A stretch of 64,000 nucleotides of DNA from Lysobacterales bacterium (GCA_016703225.1 JADJCM010000001.1:1798001-1862000), one strand, 5' to 3'; shown: positions 1-9,844, numbered from the stretch's first letter. The notes: a model not told the origin generated them from the letters alone. Translations and numbers: made by a program.

Positions 1-2
1 AC

Positions 3-2774
3 CGCAAGCGTGCGCTGCATGTCGATCCCTATCTGGCGCGGACCTATCACGGCGGCAGCGGCGAGGAATTCGCCATCGAGAATGTTGTGGCCCAGGCGGA
101 TGGCTCGTTGCTGATGTCGGGGCAAAGTGATTCGCTTGATCTTCCCGGTGTCGGGGCCATGCCGCCGACGCGCTTTTCGTATGTGTCGCGCCTTTCGCCA
201 GATCTTTCCCAGCGCCTGGCCACACTGGTGTTTCCACCAAGTGCCAGCGGCGGTTTCCTCGGCTTCCCGCTGAAGCTGGCCTTGCATGGCCCGTCCGGTG
301 ATGTCTTCATCGCCGCAAGCGGTGGAACCAGCGCGTATCCATTGCGCGTGTGGCGTTTCTCCGCGGACCTGGCCTCGCAGTTGGCCGCTCGCATCCTTTC
401 CACAGATCACAGGGACCATGCGCTGCGCGCCCTCGCCGTGAGCAGCATGGATGCCTCGCTGTATGTCGCCAGTGGCTACGCTGCGAGCGACGACTACCTG
501 CGGCCGTATCGCACGCGCCTGTTGCGACTGCCGATCACGTTGGTCGGCATCGAGGACCAGCGAATCGTCCCGAACCTCATCGAGAACGGGTTGGCCGTGA
601 GCACGCAGTTGCCTGGCCCTGTGTACGCTGCATTCCATCACGCTACGGACGGTGATTGGTATGGCGAAGCAGTGCCGAGCTTTGGCGCCGGTCGCGGCGT
701 GCTGATCCGCGAGTTCAGCCCCGATCTGCAATCCACCTACACCGACCGCACGCTGGTCGCTCCGACCGGAACACTGCAAGCCGTCCGCCTGCTCTACGAC
801 GCGTCCCGGGCTTCGATCCTGTTGCTCGGTGATACCAATTCACCCGACCTGCCGCAGGGTTCGAGTCCAGGCGCGGAGACCGAGCTGCGCGGCAACCGGG
901 ACCTGTTCCTGGCTGCTTTTCCAGCTGCGGGTGGGCATGAAGCCCTGACCTATCTGGGCGGATTTGGCGACGATGACGCGGTGGACTTTCTGGTCCACGA
1001 GGACGGATTGCGGGTGCTCGGCAGTGCGTGTTTCGAGGGCAGCGGTGTTGCCGCCAGCGACCAGCACTGGCTGCCCGGCATCGACGGAGGGTTGCTGCCG
1101 CTGCGACCCCGCAGCGATCGCGACTGCAGCAGTTTCCTGAGTCTGCTCGACGGCAATCTGAACGCGATCCGACGCAGCACCTGGCTTGCCGACGCTGCGA
1201 CCGCAACCGCCTTCACGTGGCGGAATGGACTGGCGCTAAGCAATGGACAGAACGCGCTGGCAACGGCCGGGAGTGTCGGATTGGGCAGCGGCTGCAGCGG
1301 CAGTCTGGTGGATGGCGGGTTCTCGCTGCCGGGCGCCGTGCAACCACAGGCCGCGGGCGGCTGCTCGGAAGCATTCGTGGAAACGCTGACCCGCGACATC
1401 GCGGCAGCGGTGAGCTTGCCGGGTGGCCACTGCGGGAACACGGTGACCACCAATTGCGGAGCGGCGATTCCCGACAACCAGTTCTTCAACAACTGGCTGG
1501 ATTCGAACCGGACTGTGCTGGGCTGTGGCTACGTGCGCGGCCTGCGGGTCGGCGTCGACATCGCCCACACCTGGGTCGGCGACTTGACCGTGACGCTGCA
1601 TGCACCGGATGGCAGCTCGCGCGTCCTGCTCGATCGTCCGGGTGTGCCTGGCAGTACCGTCGGTTGTGGCGACGAACACATCCGCGCGGTGTTCGACGAC
1701 CGCGCCGATGCCGACGCCGAGAATGTCTGCGCTGCCAGCCCTCCAGCCAGTCACGCGATCCTCGGGACCTTTCAGCCGGCGCAAGCGCTCGCCGGCTTCA
1801 TCGGCAAGGCCGCGGATGGCGCCTGGCGACTGCGCGTCGTCGACAGCGCCACGGGCGACGCCGGCACGCTGCAAGACTGGAGTCTGGAACTCGACTGCAG
1901 CCCCACGCCGATCGCCAGCGCCGATCTCGAAGCCAGTTTCGTATCGCTGACGGCTCCCGGGGTAGGCAATGCCATCGTGCCCGGCATGCCGTTCAGCTGG
2001 ACGGCGCGCATACGCAACCTCGGGCCCTCGGCAATCGACGGTGCGCGCCTCGAATCGGACCTGCGTGGCGGCTTCAGCGATGTCAGCTTCACCTGCTTGC
2101 CGGTCTCGGGCGCGGCCTGCGTCACGCCGAGCGGCAGTGGCGGGCTGGTGCAGGCCGACATCAATCTCGGCGTCTATGCCACCGCCGAAGTCACCATCAC
2201 GGCAACGCCAAATGCGACCATGGACAGTCCGCTGATCGGTGGCTACGCCGACGTCTACCGCCCGACCATGCTGGGCGCGACCGGGCTCGATCCGAACACG
2301 TCCAACAATCGCGTGCAGTGGATCGCGCCGATCCAGCGTGTCGCCGACCTGCGCGTGGTCGCGCTGGGGGCGCCCGCGGCCGCCGCGCCCAATGCCATCG
2401 TGTCGTTCCAGTTTGCTGTCATGAACGACGGACCCAGTCGCGTGCCGGATGCGTTCGTGAGGCTGTTTCCATTGGAGAAGCTGGCGGTCGAGTCGCTGGT
2501 GTGCATGCCGGGCCTCAATGCGGCGGCATCGGCGGCGTCGATCGCGATCCACGCCGAAGTGATCGCCATGCTGAGTCCGGGCAGCGAGGGTTTCCTGGTC
2601 TGCGACGCGAGCCTGCGCGTTTCTTCGGCCGCGCTACCCGGTGATACCGCCCGCGTCGCCTTTGCCGTGGGCGGCAGCGGCTACACCGAGACACAGGGGG
2701 CCAACGACAGCCACGAGCACGCGATCAGCGTGGTCGCGCAGTCGCCGGAGATCTTCAAGGATCAGTTCGAGTAA
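3..2774 (+). CDS. Secreted P-domain/DUF11-like repeat protein (5' end missing)
   Basis: The reading frame is open from base 3, so the gene begins upstream of the window; the GTG at 87 is only the first in-frame start visible. The visible part opens with segments like those of SBBP-type beta-propellers (TYHGGSGEEFA, later LGGFGDDDAVDFLV). A proprotein-convertase P-domain lies at about nt 1440-1905 (AAIPDNQFFNNWL, VGVDIAHTWVGDLTVTL, DGAWRLRVVD). Two DUF11-like beta-sandwich repeats follow, with ARIRNLGPSAID and FAVMNDGPSRVPDA. The protein ends in PEIFKDQFE, which resembles a short C-terminal tail (IFxDGFE) I recall from secreted proteins of Xanthomonadales. P-domains occur in exported proteases and adhesins, but no protease domain is visible here. 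I infer an extracellular or surface protein of unknown role; the signal peptide would lie upstream. Confidence 0.8.
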   Translation, partial: RKRALHVDPYLARTYHGGSGEEFAIENVVAQADGSLLMSGQSDSLDLPGVGAMPPTRFSYVSRLSPDLSQRLATLVFPPSASGGFLGFPLKLALHGPSGDVFIAASGGTSAYPLRVWRFSADLASQLAARILSTDHRDHALRALAVSSMDASLYVASGYAASDDYLRPYRTRLLRLPITLVGIEDQRIVPNLIENGLAVSTQLPGPVYAAFHHATDGDWYGEAVPSFGAGRGVLIREFSPDLQSTYTDRTLVAPTGTLQAVRLLYDASRASILLLGDTNSPDLPQGSSPGAETELRGNRDLFLAAFPAAGGHEALTYLGGFGDDDAVDFLVHEDGLRVLGSACFEGSGVAASDQHWLPGIDGGLLPLRPRSDRDCSSFLSLLDGNLNAIRRSTWLADAATATAFTWRNGLALSNGQNALATAGSVGLGSGCSGSLVDGGFSLPGAVQPQAAGGCSEAFVETLTRDIAAAVSLPGGHCGNTVTTNCGAAIPDNQFFNNWLDSNRTVLGCGYVRGLRVGVDIAHTWVGDLTVTLHAPDGSSRVLLDRPGVPGSTVGCGDEHIRAVFDDRADADAENVCAASPPASHAILGTFQPAQALAGFIGKAADGAWRLRVVDSATGDAGTLQDWSLELDCSPTPIASADLEASFVSLTAPGVGNAIVPGMPFSWTARIRNLGPSAIDGARLESDLRGGFSDVSFTCLPVSGAACVTPSGSGGLVQADINLGVYATAEVTITATPNATMDSPLIGGYADVYRPTMLGATGLDPNTSNNRVQWIAPIQRVADLRVVALGAPAAAAPNAIVSFQFAVMNDGPSRVPDAFVRLFPLEKLAVESLVCMPGLNAAASAASIAIHAEVIAMLSPGSEGFLVCDASLRVSSAALPGDTARVAFAVGGSGYTETQGANDSHEHAISVVAQSPEIFKDQFE

Positions 2775-2832
2775 CTCGGCAGTGTCCGGGGCGCAGCTTG
2801 TGGTCGGCCTGCGCCTCGCGCATGCTTGTGCG

Positions 2833-4497
2833 ATGGACTATCGCGTGGTCGCCGAAGCCGAGTCGAACGAAGTGCTGCCGGTGGTGCGGCACTGGTTCAC
2901 TGCCGGCGTCCACGTGCTCGGGTCGGATGCCGGCTGCGACTGGTGCCTGCCGCTCGCCGGCGTTTCCCGGCGCCATCTCGAAGTGCAGGTATTCGCCGAT
3001 GGCGGCTACCTGTTGCGCGACCTGGACTCGCGCAATGGCACCCGCGCCCAGGGGCAGCGCATCCGCGAACTGGCCACCGACGCGCCGTTGCGGGTGGAGC
3101 TCGGACCGCTCGTCATCGTGTTCGCGCCTGCCGCCGCGGGTGCGCAGATCCTGCTGGATCTCGCGGCCACTCCCGCGAGCCGCGGCTCGGCAAAGGAACC
3201 GGCAGCGGCCACGACCATCGCTGCAGACCGCTGGCGACGGTTGATCCTCGCGCTGGACGAAGCGGTGCAGCGTGGCAGCGGGCTCGGGCGCGGTCTGCGG
3301 CTGCAGCTGCTGGGTGACGCCCTTGTCGCACAAGGCTTCTTCGCCGGCTTGCGCATCACCGCGGACGTGGAGGATGCCGCGGTCGTGCTGGCTGATTGCG
3401 GGGTACTGGATGGGGCCGTGCACGGCCAGCGAGCCGGCCTGCATCTGGCCTGGACGGTCGGGCCAATGGCGCCGGATGCGCCGTTGGTCGAAGCCCTGTT
3501 GGGGCTGATTGCGCGCCTGTCGGACCGCGTCGTCGACACCGGCGGCGGTGGCGGCGCGACAGCATCCGCCGAGGTTGCACTGATCACCAGCGACGCCATG
3601 TTCGCGCAGTCGCTGCGCGCGCTCGGCAAGGTGGCGCCGTCGTCGCTCACGGTCTTGCTGACCGGCGAATCCGGTTCAGGCAAGGACGTGGTTGCGCGCT
3701 GGGTGCACGCCCAATCGGACCGCCGCGACGCGGCCTTCGTCGCCTGGAACTGCGCTGCGATTCCGAAGGACCTGATCGAGGCGGAGCTGTTCGGCATCGA
3801 GCGAGGCGTCGCTACCGGTGTCAGCGAACGCGTCGGCATTCTCGAACGAGCGCGCGGCGGGACCGTGTTCCTCGACGAGATCGGCGAACTTCCGGTGGAC
3901 CTGCAGGCCAAGCTGCTGCGCGCGGTTGAGGCGCGCGAGGTGTTTCGGGTCGGCGCCCGCACGGCGACGGCGATCGATGTGCGGTTCATTGCCGCGACCA
4001 ACCAGGCGCTCGATGCCGCCGTCCGCGAGGGGCGCTTCCGGCTCGACCTGTTCCACCGTCTCGCCGGATTCGAGTTCGAAGTGCCGCCGCTGCGTGCACG
4101 CCGCACCGACGTGATCCGGCTGACGCGCGCGTTCCTCGAAGAAGCGACTGCCGCGCTTGGGCGCAGCTGCCCGGGCGTGACCGAAGCCGCGCTCGCGGCC
4201 CTGCTCGAATACTCCTGGCCAGGCAATGTGCGCGAATTGCGCAACGAAATGCAGCGCGCCGCGTTGCAGCTGGAGCCGGGCGAACCCTTCGATCTGCGCC
4301 ACCTGGGCGCGCGCGTGCGCACGCCTGCCTCGACGCAGCCGCTGACGCTGGACGCGGCCTTGTTGCGCGCCGAGCGCGACGCGCTCGGCTGCGCGCTGGA
4401 ACTGGCACGGGGCGATCTCGACCGCGTTCAGGCCTTGCTCGGCATCGGGCGCAGTACCTTGTACCGCAAGCTCAAGGAACACGGGTTCGCGGCATGA
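2833..4497 (+). CDS. FHA-domain AAA+ enhancer-binding-type regulator with degenerate GAFTGA
   Basis: A protein of 554 residues. An N-terminal FHA phosphothreonine-binding domain shows GSDAGCD, SRRHLEV and LDSRNGT. A sigma-54-activator AAA+ domain follows, with Walker A GESGSGKD and Walker B GGTVFLDEIGEL, and a Fis-type helix-turn-helix closes the protein (LLGIGRSTLYRKLKEHG). The loop that normally reads GAFTGA is GVATGV here, so the phenylalanine used by the family to contact sigma-54 is absent. The start chosen is the ATG giving MDYRVV, because the FHA domain begins directly after it; an in-frame GTG at 2782 is possible and no strong ribosome site is seen for either. The stop overlaps the start of the downstream Ser/Thr kinase (ATGA). 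This suggests that the FHA domain reads a phosphothreonine made by that kinase, which is an inference. Confidence 0.85.
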   Translation: MDYRVVAEAESNEVLPVVRHWFTAGVHVLGSDAGCDWCLPLAGVSRRHLEVQVFADGGYLLRDLDSRNGTRAQGQRIRELATDAPLRVELGPLVIVFAPAAAGAQILLDLAATPASRGSAKEPAAATTIAADRWRRLILALDEAVQRGSGLGRGLRLQLLGDALVAQGFFAGLRITADVEDAAVVLADCGVLDGAVHGQRAGLHLAWTVGPMAPDAPLVEALLGLIARLSDRVVDTGGGGGATASAEVALITSDAMFAQSLRALGKVAPSSLTVLLTGESGSGKDVVARWVHAQSDRRDAAFVAWNCAAIPKDLIEAELFGIERGVATGVSERVGILERARGGTVFLDEIGELPVDLQAKLLRAVEAREVFRVGARTATAIDVRFIAATNQALDAAVREGRFRLDLFHRLAGFEFEVPPLRARRTDVIRLTRAFLEEATAALGRSCPGVTEAALAALLEYSWPGNVRELRNEMQRAALQLEPGEPFDLRHLGARVRTPASTQPLTLDAALLRAERDALGCALELARGDLDRVQALLGIGRSTLYRKLKEHGFAA

Positions 4498-7055
4498 GCG
4501 GCGCTGGCGAAGAAGCGCAGACGCAACCGCTGCCAACTGCAGCGACGGCGCCCTGGCAGCCGCAGTTGCTGGAGGCGACGCCGCTCGAGGTCGGGGCCCG
4601 CGTCGGCCGCTTCGTGGTGCTGCACCTGCTCGGCCAGGGCGGCATGGGCAGGGTGTATGCCGCGTACGACCCGACGCTGGATCGCAAGATCGCGATCAAG
4701 CTGCTGCGCCATCAGGCGCAGACCGGCGAGCAGCATCAGCGCGTGTTGCGCGAAGCGCGCGCACTGGCGCGGCTCAACCACCGCGGCATCGTGCAGATTC
4801 ACGACGTCGGCGAAAGCGCGCATGGCTTGTACCTGGCCACCGAGTGGATCGATGGTCGCCCGCTGCGGAAGTGGCAGCACGAGACACGGCCGGGGTGGCG
4901 CGCCGCGACCTCGCTAATGATCGAAGTGGGAGAGGCGCTCGGCCACGCGCACGCGCAGGGCATCGTGCATCGCGACATCAAGCCCGACAACGTGCTGGTC
5001 GATGCCGCGGGCTCGGCACACCTGATCGACTTCGGCATCGCCGGCATTGATGCCGCACCGCTGCCGCGTGCGTCGGCGGAGGAGGAAGCGCCGGGACCTG
5101 GAATGACCCAGACCGCCTACACGCCGCAGTACGCGGCGCCCGAACAGATCGCCGGTGAGGACGCCTCGGCAGCAGCCGACCAGTTTTCGTTCTGCGCGAC
5201 CTGGTATGAGCTCGTTGTCGGACGCGGTCTGCGTGAGCCACATCGGCGCGAAGCCGCGGTGGTGCCGGACCGGGCTGCGCTTGCAGCATTGCCGCCGCGT
5301 CTGCGCGAATTGCTGCTGCGTGGACTGGCGATCGATCCGGCCCAGCGCCACGCCGACCTCGCGGTGCTGGTCGCGGCGATGCGCGCCGCATTGGCCCCGC
5401 CACGGCGGACGATCCTGCTGGGACTGGCGGTTGCAGCGGTTGCTGCGGTCGCCGCCGCCTGGACGCTGCGCGCGCCGGCGCCTTGCGCCGATGGCGAAGA
5501 TGCGTTCGGCGCAACGCTCGCAGCGGTCACGCCGCGCGTGCGAGCGTCGTTTGCGTCGAGCCGGCTGCCGTTCGCCAGCGTCGCCGCCGACGAAGTGCTC
5601 CAGCGTCTGGCGGACTACGGCCAGGACCTGCACGCACAGCGTTCCGCCGTGTGTCGGGCCACGCACGTGCAGCGCACGCAGTCGCCGGCGCTCGCGGATC
5701 TCCGCAATGCCTGTCTCGATCGTCGCCACGCCGAAGCCGCGCAGCTGTTGGCGATGTTCGCCGAAGCCGATGCCGGCCTGGTCGGGCGCTCGGCTCAAGT
5801 ACTGGACGGACTGTCCGACAGCGCCAGTTGCACGACCTCGCAGTCGATGCTGGAGCGGCCGGCGCTGCCGGTGGATGCGCGCCTGCGCGCGTTGGTCGCG
5901 CATCATGGGGACGAACTTGCGGCGGCACGCGCCGAGATGCTGGCGGCGCGCGTGGATGCGGCAGCGAAACGGGTCGCGGCGGTGCCGGCGGCGGCGCTCG
6001 AGTATCCGCCGCTGGCAGCCGAGGCGGCGCTGCTGGACGCTCGCATCCGCGAGGAACGCGGCGAGTACGAGCCGGCGTCCGCGCGCTATCGCGAAGCCTA
6101 CGTGCTTGCGCTGACGGCGCGCGATGCCCTTGCCAGCGTTGCGGCGGCCGCGCGCGCAGCGGCGGTGATCGGCGAGCGATTGAAGCAGGCCGAGGCCGCA
6201 GCCTGGTGGCGAGGATTGGCACGCGCCGAGATGGTGCGCAGCGGCGAGTCGATGCCGCTGCGCGAGCTGGAAGTCCTGTTCAGCGAAGGAAGACTCGCGC
6301 TGCAGGCTGGTCGCTACGAGGAGTACCGCGGCATCGCCCAGGCGGCGCGCGGGCGCATCGATGCCCTGGGCGAGGCGGCTCCGGTGTTCGAGTCGCTTCA
6401 GGTCGAGAGCATGCTCGGCAACGCCGCACTCGCGCTCGGGGACTACGCCGAGGCGCGTCGCGTGTACGAACGATTGCTGCCACGCGCCGAGGCGGCGCTG
6501 GGGGCCGAGCATCCGCGGCTGTCGCAGCTGCGCTCGAACTACGCTCAGATCCTGCAATACCTTGGCGAGTTCGCCGCCGGAATCCGCGAATCCGAGCGCG
6601 CGCTGGCAATCGCGCTGGCCAATTACGGCGAGCAGCACGCTACCAGCCACGCTGCCTTGCTCACGCTGGCGATCGCGCTCGACTCGGCCAACCGCGATGC
6701 CGAAGCGGTGCCGGCCTACGAACGCGCGCTGGCATCAGGCCGCGCCGCGTTCGGCGAGAACCACCCGGATCTGGTGTACGTGCTGAATGGCATCGCCCAG
6801 AGTCTGATCGAGCTGCAACGGCATGCCGAGGCGGCGCGGTACACGCACCAGGCGCTCGCGCTGATCGACCGCGCCGAGTTGCCCGACGACCTGCGTGTGG
6901 AGACGCTGATTGGTCATGCGCGCGCACTGCGCCCGGTCGACGCGGCGGCCAGTCGGCGTGCCGCCGCCGACGCGCGCGCCCGCCTCGGACGGGTCGAAAA
7001 CGCCGAGGCGCGCACGCGCTATCGCGAGCAGATCGACGCGATCGCATCCGACTGA
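4494..7055 (+). CDS. Transmembrane serine/threonine protein kinase with TPR-like C-terminus
   Basis: A protein of 853 residues. The Hanks-type kinase domain spans about residues 37-295, with glycine loop LGQGGMGRV, catalytic Lys69 (IAIKLL), HRDIKPDN with HRD at 159-161, DFG at 179-181 and AAPEQ. A single hydrophobic span at about residues 303-325 anchors it in the inner membrane. The C-terminal ~500 residues are helical and contain several tetratricopeptide-like repeats (for example ALALGDYAEARRVYERLLPRAE and ALDSANRDAEAVPAYERAL), presumably periplasmic and used for binding. It overlaps the preceding FHA regulator gene by four bases, which implies translational coupling. The pair probably forms a phospho-signalling unit; the input signal cannot be read from the sequence. 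Confidence 0.9.
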   Translation: MSGAGEEAQTQPLPTAATAPWQPQLLEATPLEVGARVGRFVVLHLLGQGGMGRVYAAYDPTLDRKIAIKLLRHQAQTGEQHQRVLREARALARLNHRGIVQIHDVGESAHGLYLATEWIDGRPLRKWQHETRPGWRAATSLMIEVGEALGHAHAQGIVHRDIKPDNVLVDAAGSAHLIDFGIAGIDAAPLPRASAEEEAPGPGMTQTAYTPQYAAPEQIAGEDASAAADQFSFCATWYELVVGRGLREPHRREAAVVPDRAALAALPPRLRELLLRGLAIDPAQRHADLAVLVAAMRAALAPPRRTILLGLAVAAVAAVAAAWTLRAPAPCADGEDAFGATLAAVTPRVRASFASSRLPFASVAADEVLQRLADYGQDLHAQRSAVCRATHVQRTQSPALADLRNACLDRRHAEAAQLLAMFAEADAGLVGRSAQVLDGLSDSASCTTSQSMLERPALPVDARLRALVAHHGDELAAARAEMLAARVDAAAKRVAAVPAAALEYPPLAAEAALLDARIREERGEYEPASARYREAYVLALTARDALASVAAAARAAAVIGERLKQAEAAAWWRGLARAEMVRSGESMPLRELEVLFSEGRLALQAGRYEEYRGIAQAARGRIDALGEAAPVFESLQVESMLGNAALALGDYAEARRVYERLLPRAEAALGAEHPRLSQLRSNYAQILQYLGEFAAGIRESERALAIALANYGEQHATSHAALLTLAIALDSANRDAEAVPAYERALASGRAAFGENHPDLVYVLNGIAQSLIELQRHAEAARYTHQALALIDRAELPDDLRVETLIGHARALRPVDAAASRRAAADARARLGRVENAEARTRYREQIDAIASD

Positions 7056-7199
7056 CCTGGTCGGTGGTGCTGACGTCACTGGCAGCGGTCGGATTGTGCG
7101 TCCCGGCGCGCAGTGCAATCATCCGGCGGCACCGGGGGGTGGCGTCTGCGTCTGGGGATGCAGGCGGCGGGACTTTCGCTATTCGCGGGGAGTGTCGGC

Positions 7200-8240
7200 A
7201 TGGCGCACGTGGACCACGGTCCGTTCTCGCTCCCGGACAACTGTCCGGGGCTCACCGCCTGTCCGGCCACGCTGAGCCTGAGCGAGCGCATCGCGGCGCT
7301 CGAGCGGCGCGTCGTCACCGATGCGCTGACCGGCCTGTGGAACCGGATGCACTTCGACAGCTCGCTCGATCCCGAAATCAGGCGCAGCCTGCGGCATAAG
7401 CAACCGCTGTCGCTGATCCTGTTCGACGTCGATCACTTCAAGGATGTCAACGACGGCTTCGGTCACCAGGTCGGGGACCAGGTCCTGTCCGATTTGGCGC
7501 GCGTTGCCAGCCTGGCGGTGCGGACGTCGGACCGGCTGTTCCGCTGGGGTGGCGAAGAGTTCGCGGTGCTGGCCACCGCGTCTGGGCATCGCGGCGCGGC
7601 GCGGGTCGCCGAAAGCCTGCGCGAGGCCGTCGCCGGGCACGCATTCCCTGGCGTCGGCCGCCTGACGGTCAGCCTCGGTGTGGCCGAACACCTGGCCTCC
7701 GAGTCTGCCGACGAGTGGTTCCACCGCGCCGACGTCATGCTCTACGCCGCCAAGTGCGCCGGTCGCAACGCGATGCGCGTCGATGCGCGCGGCAACTCCG
7801 ACCTGTGGGCGGCAGCGCATGGCACCTCGGCCCTGCATCTGGTCTGGCAGGAGGCCTACGAGTGCGGCAATGCGGTGATCGACCGCGAGCATCGCGAACT
7901 GTTCGACCTGGCCAACGAGCTGATCGACGCCTTCCTCACCCACGGCAGCAGCCAGAACCTGGTCACGCCGATCTACGACCGCCTGCTGCGCCACGTCGCC
8001 ACCCATTTCGCCGACGAAGAGGCGGAGCTGGCGGCGCGCGGCTACGCGCGCCTCGACGCACACCGACGCATCCACGCCACCCTGCTCGAACGCGCCCGCG
8101 AGTTGCGCACCGCGCTCGACAGCGGCGACGCCAACCTTGGCGGCGTCGTCGAGTTCCTCGCCGACGAAGTTGTCTCCCGTCACCTGCTCAAGGCCGACCG
8201 CGATTTCTTCCCGTTGTTTGCGCCAAGCGGCCCGGCCTGA
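7200..8240 (+). CDS. Diguanylate cyclase fused to C-terminal bacteriohemerythrin
   Basis: A protein of 346 residues. The start was chosen at the ATG preceded by GGGGAG with 7-nt spacing. The GGDEF domain (about residues 35-200) has an intact active site RWGGEEF (GGEEF at 117-121) and an RxxD inhibitory site (R108-D111) five residues upstream of it. Residues ~215-340 form a bacteriohemerythrin with all seven expected di-iron ligands: His231, His269, Glu273, His288, His292, His328 and Asp333, in the H...HxxxE...HxxxH...HxxxxD spacing. The family makes cyclic di-GMP, and hemerythrin modules bind O2 or respond to redox state. An oxygen/redox-gated cyclase is therefore likely. No transmembrane segment is seen, so it is probably cytosolic. 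Confidence 0.9.
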   Translation: MAHVDHGPFSLPDNCPGLTACPATLSLSERIAALERRVVTDALTGLWNRMHFDSSLDPEIRRSLRHKQPLSLILFDVDHFKDVNDGFGHQVGDQVLSDLARVASLAVRTSDRLFRWGGEEFAVLATASGHRGAARVAESLREAVAGHAFPGVGRLTVSLGVAEHLASESADEWFHRADVMLYAAKCAGRNAMRVDARGNSDLWAAAHGTSALHLVWQEAYECGNAVIDREHRELFDLANELIDAFLTHGSSQNLVTPIYDRLLRHVATHFADEEAELAARGYARLDAHRRIHATLLERARELRTALDSGDANLGGVVEFLADEVVSRHLLKADRDFFPLFAPSGPA

Positions 8241-8301
8241 GCCGGCGCCGTGAGGTGGCGCGCGCATCCATCGTCGCGGCCGCGCAACAGCCGAGGTAGC
8301 G

Positions 8302-9726
8302 CTACTCGCCGGCCTTCTGCTCGGCAATCGCAAAGTCGATGCTGTGGGTTTGGGTCTGGCCGGCGTCGATGCGGATGGCGAGGCGCCGGGCTTCGCCGCG
8401 GATTTCGGTGATACGGACCTGGTAGTCGCCGGGCGAAAGCACGAAGGACTTCGGGTTGGAAGCGGCGCTCTGGTAGGTACGGCCGGCGGTGACAGCCTTG
8501 CCGTCTCGCTCGATCTGGATCGTGGCATCGGCCAGATGGTCGCCGCGCTGTGCGCCGAGCTGCAGCGTGCCCGCGGCGAAGTCGTGCGCCGACTCGCTGC
8601 GCCCCTGGGCGGAGACGACCACATCGCGTTGTTCGTGGCGCGGTTTGTCGGCCAGATCCAGTCCGTCCATGACCACGTCGTAGTGGCCGGCCGCCAGTAC
8701 CACGCGCGCGGGGTTGTGGCTGGCATGGTCGTAGGTTCGTCCGGCGGCGACGGCGTCCAGGCGGTCCCCGGCGTTGAACACTTGGTAACGGACGTCGGTG
8801 AGCGCCCCGTTTCGGGTGGCGCCAACGAAGAGTTCGCCGGTCGAGTAGTCGAGCAGTTTCGGGACGCGTTCGCCACCGCGGATTTCCACCGCGAAGCGGC
8901 GTGGCGCGGATTCGGCGAGGCCGATGGCGGTGGCCTGCACGGCGTAGCGACCGTCCGCGAGCGGGATGGTGCGCGGGTTGGTCGCACTTGTGGCGTAGGT
9001 GCGGGCGACGATGTCGATGGCGCCGTCCTCGGGCTGGATGCGCAACGCGACATCCTGCAGTGCGCCGTTGCGCCTGGCCTCGACCACGAGCGCGCCTGCG
9101 GGAGCATTCGAGGGCATTGCGACCGCAGCTTGCAGCGCATGCGCCAGTTCGGCAGCGTCTTTCGCGGGCAAGTACAGCCCACCCCCGGCCTGCGCGGCAC
9201 ACTCGAGCGAGGAAACATCCTCGCTGCCCACGTCCAGCCCGATGACGTGCAGGACGAATTCGGAGCCCTTTGCCTTGGCCGTCTTCACTGCGGCGCAAGG
9301 ATCACCGCCGCAAGTTTCGAGGCCATCGGTGACCAGCACCACGGTGGCGTTCACCGGAGCCAATTCCAGCGAACGCTGGAGCGCTGCCGTAATCGGCGTC
9401 TTGCCCTTGGGGGTGATCTGGTTGACGGCTTTGCGGAGCGCGTCGCGGTCGAGCGCAGCCAGTGGCAGCAGCGCCTCGATATCGTTGCAATCACCCTCGC
9501 GGCGATGGCCGTAGGCGATCAGTCCCAGCGAAGTCGCATCGTCGAGCCCGGATGCCAGTTCGTTGACGACACGGCGCGCGCCGACGATCTTGGCCTCGCC
9601 GCCGACCTGTCCCCACATCGACCCAGAACCGTCCAGCACCAGCAGCAGCGGAGCCTCGGCGCAGCGCGCAGTGGGCGGGCAGACCAGCGCGAGTGCGAAC
9701 AAGCAGACGCCAAGCAAGCGGTTCAC
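8302..9726 (-). CDS. Secreted von Willebrand factor A domain protein
   Basis: A protein of 474 residues with a Sec signal peptide (about residues 1-22, ending ARCAEA). The VWA domain follows directly, with the MIDAS motif DGSGSMWG and the further metal-coordinating TPITAAL and TDGLETC segments. From about residue 210 to the end there are repeated beta-rich modules, each with a pattern like ARxxGALxDVxxxI and GRxYxxAxxNP (three or four copies), as in periplasmic VWA proteins that carry DUF-type sandwich repeats. Likely a periplasmic or surface protein; the ligand is unknown. It is convergent with the cyclase gene and divergent from yceH, so it is probably transcribed alone. Confidence 0.85.
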   Translation of the reverse strand: MNRLLGVCLFALALVCPPTARCAEAPLLLVLDGSGSMWGQVGGEAKIVGARRVVNELASGLDDATSLGLIAYGHRREGDCNDIEALLPLAALDRDALRKAVNQITPKGKTPITAALQRSLELAPVNATVVLVTDGLETCGGDPCAAVKTAKAKGSEFVLHVIGLDVGSEDVSSLECAAQAGGGLYLPAKDAAELAHALQAAVAMPSNAPAGALVVEARRNGALQDVALRIQPEDGAIDIVARTYATSATNPRTIPLADGRYAVQATAIGLAESAPRRFAVEIRGGERVPKLLDYSTGELFVGATRNGALTDVRYQVFNAGDRLDAVAAGRTYDHASHNPARVVLAAGHYDVVMDGLDLADKPRHEQRDVVVSAQGRSESAHDFAAGTLQLGAQRGDHLADATIQIERDGKAVTAGRTYQSAASNPKSFVLSPGDYQVRITEIRGEARRLAIRIDAGQTQTHSIDFAIAEQKAGE

Positions 9727-9844
9727 GATGCTTCTCCGGTGGTGGCACTGGCGGCGATGCTAGCAGTGGACTTGCCCCGTGGTGGGTGGATGCGCGAGCG
9801 GATGCGCTGCGCCACACTGCGCGTCTTCTGCCCAGGAGGCACGC

